Source: Bordetella avium | GTDB taxonomy: Bacteria > Pseudomonadota > Gammaproteobacteria > Burkholderiales > Burkholderiaceae_B | Reading direction: 5' to 3' | Assembly: GCF_034424645.1 (NCBI RefSeq) | Contig: NZ_CP139969.1 | Location: 2,976,001 to 3,040,000, forward strand | DNA: 64,000 nucleotides | Shown here: in pieces, positions 62,236 to 64,000 of the stretch | Position numbering within the stretch: the first letter of the stretch is position 1 | Layout of the letters: every line of letters starts with the position of its first letter | The notes under the pieces: model-generated | Database searches by the model: none | Seen by the model: only the letters and a program-made list of their open reading frames with translations | What the model was told of the DNA's origin: nothing | Position numbers and translations under genes: made by a program

Positions 62236-62961
62236 ATGGGGATCTTCGGACGGTCGCATAAACCGGTATTCAAACCTTCGCTATACCAGCCCGGAAAACG
62301 CTCTCGCCGTCTGCCGCGCTGGTTGGTGCTCTTGCTGATCGGGATCGGCCTAGGCGCAGGAGGCGTGCTTTTTCTGCAAGCCAATTACGGCCCGCAGCGC
62401 CTGACGGTCGAGCAATCCGAGCAACTGCACACCGAACTGAGCGCCGCCAACATGGAGCGCCAGCGCCTGCAAAGCCAGCTCGACGAGGCGATCACGCAGC
62501 GTGACAGCAACAAATCGTCGCATGAGCAGTTGAGCGCTGACCTCGCTGCGGCGCGCAGCCAGCTCGACACGCTGCGCCAGGAATTGGTGTTGTTCCAAGA
62601 TGCCGTGCCGCCGGACCCTCGTGGCGGCGATATCGGTGTGCGCTCGGCCCGATTCAAGCGCGAGCCCGGCGCGCTCGATTATCAACTGCTGATCATGCGC
62701 GACAAAGACACGGATAAAGCTTTCGAGGGCACGGTCGAAATCACCGTGGATGGCAATTTCGCCAACGGGCGCCGCGACCGCATCACGCCCGATGCCCTGC
62801 CCCTGAAGCTGACCCGCTATGACCACAGCGTGGGCAAGCTGCCCCTGCCCGAGGGCTTCACGCCGCGGTCGGTCACCATCCGCGTGCTGGACGGCCAACA
62901 GCGCCAGCACGCCATGCGCATTTACTACGTGCGCAACAACGACGGCACCCGCGTCAACTAA
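62236..62961 (+). CDS. Single-pass membrane protein with coiled coil (DUF6776-like)
   Basis: This 241-residue protein has a short basic cytoplasmic start (GKRSRRLPRW), one membrane helix (WLVLLLIGIGLGAGGVLFL), then a coiled coil of about 65 residues (EQSEQLHTELSAANMERQRL onward). A beta-rich periplasmic domain follows, with RDKDTDKAFEGTVEITVDG. The start at 62236 has aggaag nine bases upstream. Similar proteins occur in many betaproteobacteria with no assigned function. The shape suggests an envelope scaffold. Confidence 0.8.
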   Translation: MGIFGRSHKPVFKPSLYQPGKRSRRLPRWLVLLLIGIGLGAGGVLFLQANYGPQRLTVEQSEQLHTELSAANMERQRLQSQLDEAITQRDSNKSSHEQLSADLAAARSQLDTLRQELVLFQDAVPPDPRGGDIGVRSARFKREPGALDYQLLIMRDKDTDKAFEGTVEITVDGNFANGRRDRITPDALPLKLTRYDHSVGKLPLPEGFTPRSVTIRVLDGQQRQHAMRIYYVRNNDGTRVN

Positions 62962-62963
62962 GC

Positions 62964-63290
62964 TCAGTAGACGGGCAGGCTCAAGCCGGTTGCGCCGGCC
63001 TGGGCCGCCGCCTCGTCCATGAATTGCGCCATGCGCACATCCAGCTCGGTAACGCCGCCCGCGTCATGCGTGGTCAACACGACATCCACCCGGTTATAGA
63101 CATTGCTCCATTCCGGATGATGGTCGATCTTCTCGGCGAACATGGCCACGCGGCTCATGAAACCGAAGGCGGCATTGAAGTGATCAAAGCGGTAGCGCTT
63201 TTGCAGCGCCTGCCGGGTGGGATGAGCCTGCCATTGCGGCAAGGCCCCAAGCGCGATGGACAAATCCATGCGCAAATATCGTTGGCTCAT
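62964..63290 (-). CDS. phhB: Pterin-4a-carbinolamine dehydratase
   Basis: The enzyme dehydrates the carbinolamine left by pterin-dependent phenylalanine hydroxylase. The 108-residue protein starts at 63290 with aggag seven bases upstream. [20 protein letters not shown] contains the family's His-His and downstream His/Asp residues. No phhA lies nearby, so a role in Phe oxidation or only in pterin handling is open. It converges with the DUF6776-like gene, two bases apart. Confidence 0.88.
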   Translation of the reverse strand: MSQRYLRMDLSIALGALPQWQAHPTRQALQKRYRFDHFNAAFGFMSRVAMFAEKIDHHPEWSNVYNRVDVVLTTHDAGGVTELDVRMAQFMDEAAAQAGATGLSLPVY

Positions 63291-63439
63291 CAGGGAACTC
63301 CTGGCCAGCCTGTCGCCCCTCCCCGCGGACGGACCGATGGCGGCTCCTGCCGCCATACTACCGCGACGCCGACATAAACCGGGCTAGCCGCAAGCGCCTA
63401 AATTGCGTATAACCCGGAACGACGATCCCATCCACCGCC

Positions 63440-63835
63440 ATGATTCTGCGCCCCCTGCCCTTTTGTCTGTCTTTCTGCCTGCTGGGTCTGGCCTGCATTT
63501 CCCCCGCAAGGGCTGAACGCATCAATGGCCCCACCATGAACGCCTGTCTGCTCCAGGAAGCCGGCGGGCAGCGCCTGCGCAACCTGTGCGACTTTCAGAT
63601 CAACATCACTTTCTGCCAGGTCAAGCGCGACAGCGACGATTGCGCTGCGGGCCGCATCGGCGGCACGACCATGGCCGCGCGCAGCAGCCGCTATCTGCTC
63701 GATGATGTGTTGCAAACGCATTACCTCGTTTGCCGCGCCCCCTATCAGGCCTCACCGGCCGACACCCGCTGGCTGAACGCAGGCCTGCAAGGGCGTTGCC
63801 AGGCCAGCCGCGCGCCCAAGGCCAAGAGGCCCTAA
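63440..63835 (+). CDS. Small Cys-rich secreted protein, unknown function
   Basis: This 131-residue protein has a clear signal peptide (cleaved near PARA, about residue 25). The mature part of about 105 residues holds six Cys (ACLLQ, NLCDF, TFCQV, DDCAA, LVCRA, GRCQA), an even number that suggests three disulfides in the periplasm. No known family is recognised. The FQINITFCQVKRDSDDC core, with an N-I-T-F-C strand, looks like a small all-beta fold. A stem-loop follows. Confidence 0.7.
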   Translation: MILRPLPFCLSFCLLGLACISPARAERINGPTMNACLLQEAGGQRLRNLCDFQINITFCQVKRDSDDCAAGRIGGTTMAARSSRYLLDDVLQTHYLVCRAPYQASPADTRWLNAGLQGRCQASRAPKAKRP

Positions 63836-63848
63836 GAAAGACCGAACT

Positions 63849-63873
63849 GTCGTGGGGCTTAAAGCCCCACGAC
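63849..63873. terminator. Perfect inverted repeat after the small secreted protein gene
   Basis: GTCGTGGGGCTT and AAGCCCCACGAC pair around one base, 13 bases past the stop. There is no T-run; it may be a terminator or a mobile intergenic hairpin. Confidence 0.5.
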
Positions 63874-63965
63874 CGTCATCCCCCTGCACAAACGGTACAT
63901 CGCCCGGGTGTAAGATCGGCTGCCAAGGCGTTGCCGGCTGGCGACCCATAGACTGGAGCACTCCC

Positions 63966-64000
63966 TTGAAATACCGCAAACTCGGCCGTACCGATATTTC
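63966..64000 (+). CDS. Start of an aldo/keto reductase (cut by window edge)
   Basis: The frame begins at TTG (ggag lies seven bases before it) and reads as MKYRKLGRTDIS before the window ends. This opening (K-L-G-x-T-D-I) is that of aldo/keto reductases related to YghZ/Tas. Only 11 complete codons are visible. Confidence 0.6.
   Translation, partial: MKYRKLGRTDI

Overview
The window looks like chromosomal DNA from a Bordetella/Achromobacter-type member of the Alcaligenaceae (Betaproteobacteria). The basis is the high GC content, a Bug-family tripartite tricarboxylate receptor, the housekeeping blocks tsaE-amiC, mutL-miaA, hda-HAD-pcnB-folK, glyQ-glyS-gmhB-plsC and lptD-surA-rsmA, and a filamentous-haemagglutinin-type giant gene. 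The genus is an inference; no rRNA or tRNA gene was seen.

Layout. 1-6.9 kb: end of a probable outer-membrane barrel gene, GNAT acetyltransferase, Bug receptor, AEC transporter, fumC with a good Fur-box match upstream, tsaE and amiC. 6.9-7.76 kb: gene-poor, with two REP-like hairpins. 7.76-13.2 kb: cupin, malate:quinone oxidoreductase, pyruvate:quinone oxidoreductase, a second AEC transporter, DedA. 13.2-21.3 kb: mutL, miaA, purM, hda, HAD-IB phosphatase, pcnB, folK, isochorismatase-type hydrolase. 21.4-26.0 kb (minus): PhoX phosphatase, a second DedA, and an operon of CitE-type lyase, a deleted CoA-transferase and an HTD2/MaoC-type hydratase. This resembles an itaconate/methylfumarate degradation operon whose CoA-transferase has lost its centre.

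26.3-38.6 kb is the outstanding feature: one 4,107-residue two-partner-secretion exoprotein. After a usual FHA filament region it carries, from N to C, an ADP-ribosyltransferase-like domain, a C80-type cysteine-protease-like domain (His2546/Cys2584), two copies of an unrecognised ~170-residue module, a half copy, a second C80-like domain (His3338/Cys3376), an acidic Ser/Asp linker, a second ADP-ribosyltransferase-like domain and two more copies of the module. It reads as a TPS-delivered counterpart of MARTX toxins. No fhaC-type transporter gene lies in the window.

38.7-54 kb: class I Fe-S fumarase, enoyl-CoA hydratase-type protein, glyQ-glyS-gmhB-plsC-ygjP, a tcuR-tcuA-tcuB tricarballylate cluster without tcuC, gloA, def, a SpmA/SpmB-type membrane protein and pyruvate kinase. 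54-64 kb: glycerate kinase, rsmA-surA-lptD (minus), the divergent amgK-murU cell-wall recycling pair, a coiled-coil membrane protein, a pterin dehydratase, a small Cys-rich secreted protein and the start of an aldo/keto reductase cut by the right edge.

Possible functional links: fumC (iron-independent) under a Fur box together with an Fe-S fumarase suggests iron-sparing exchange of fumarases. Mqo and the PoxB-type enzyme both feed electrons from C4/C3 acids to quinone. amiC, amgK-murU, lptD, surA and gmhB all serve envelope construction or recycling.
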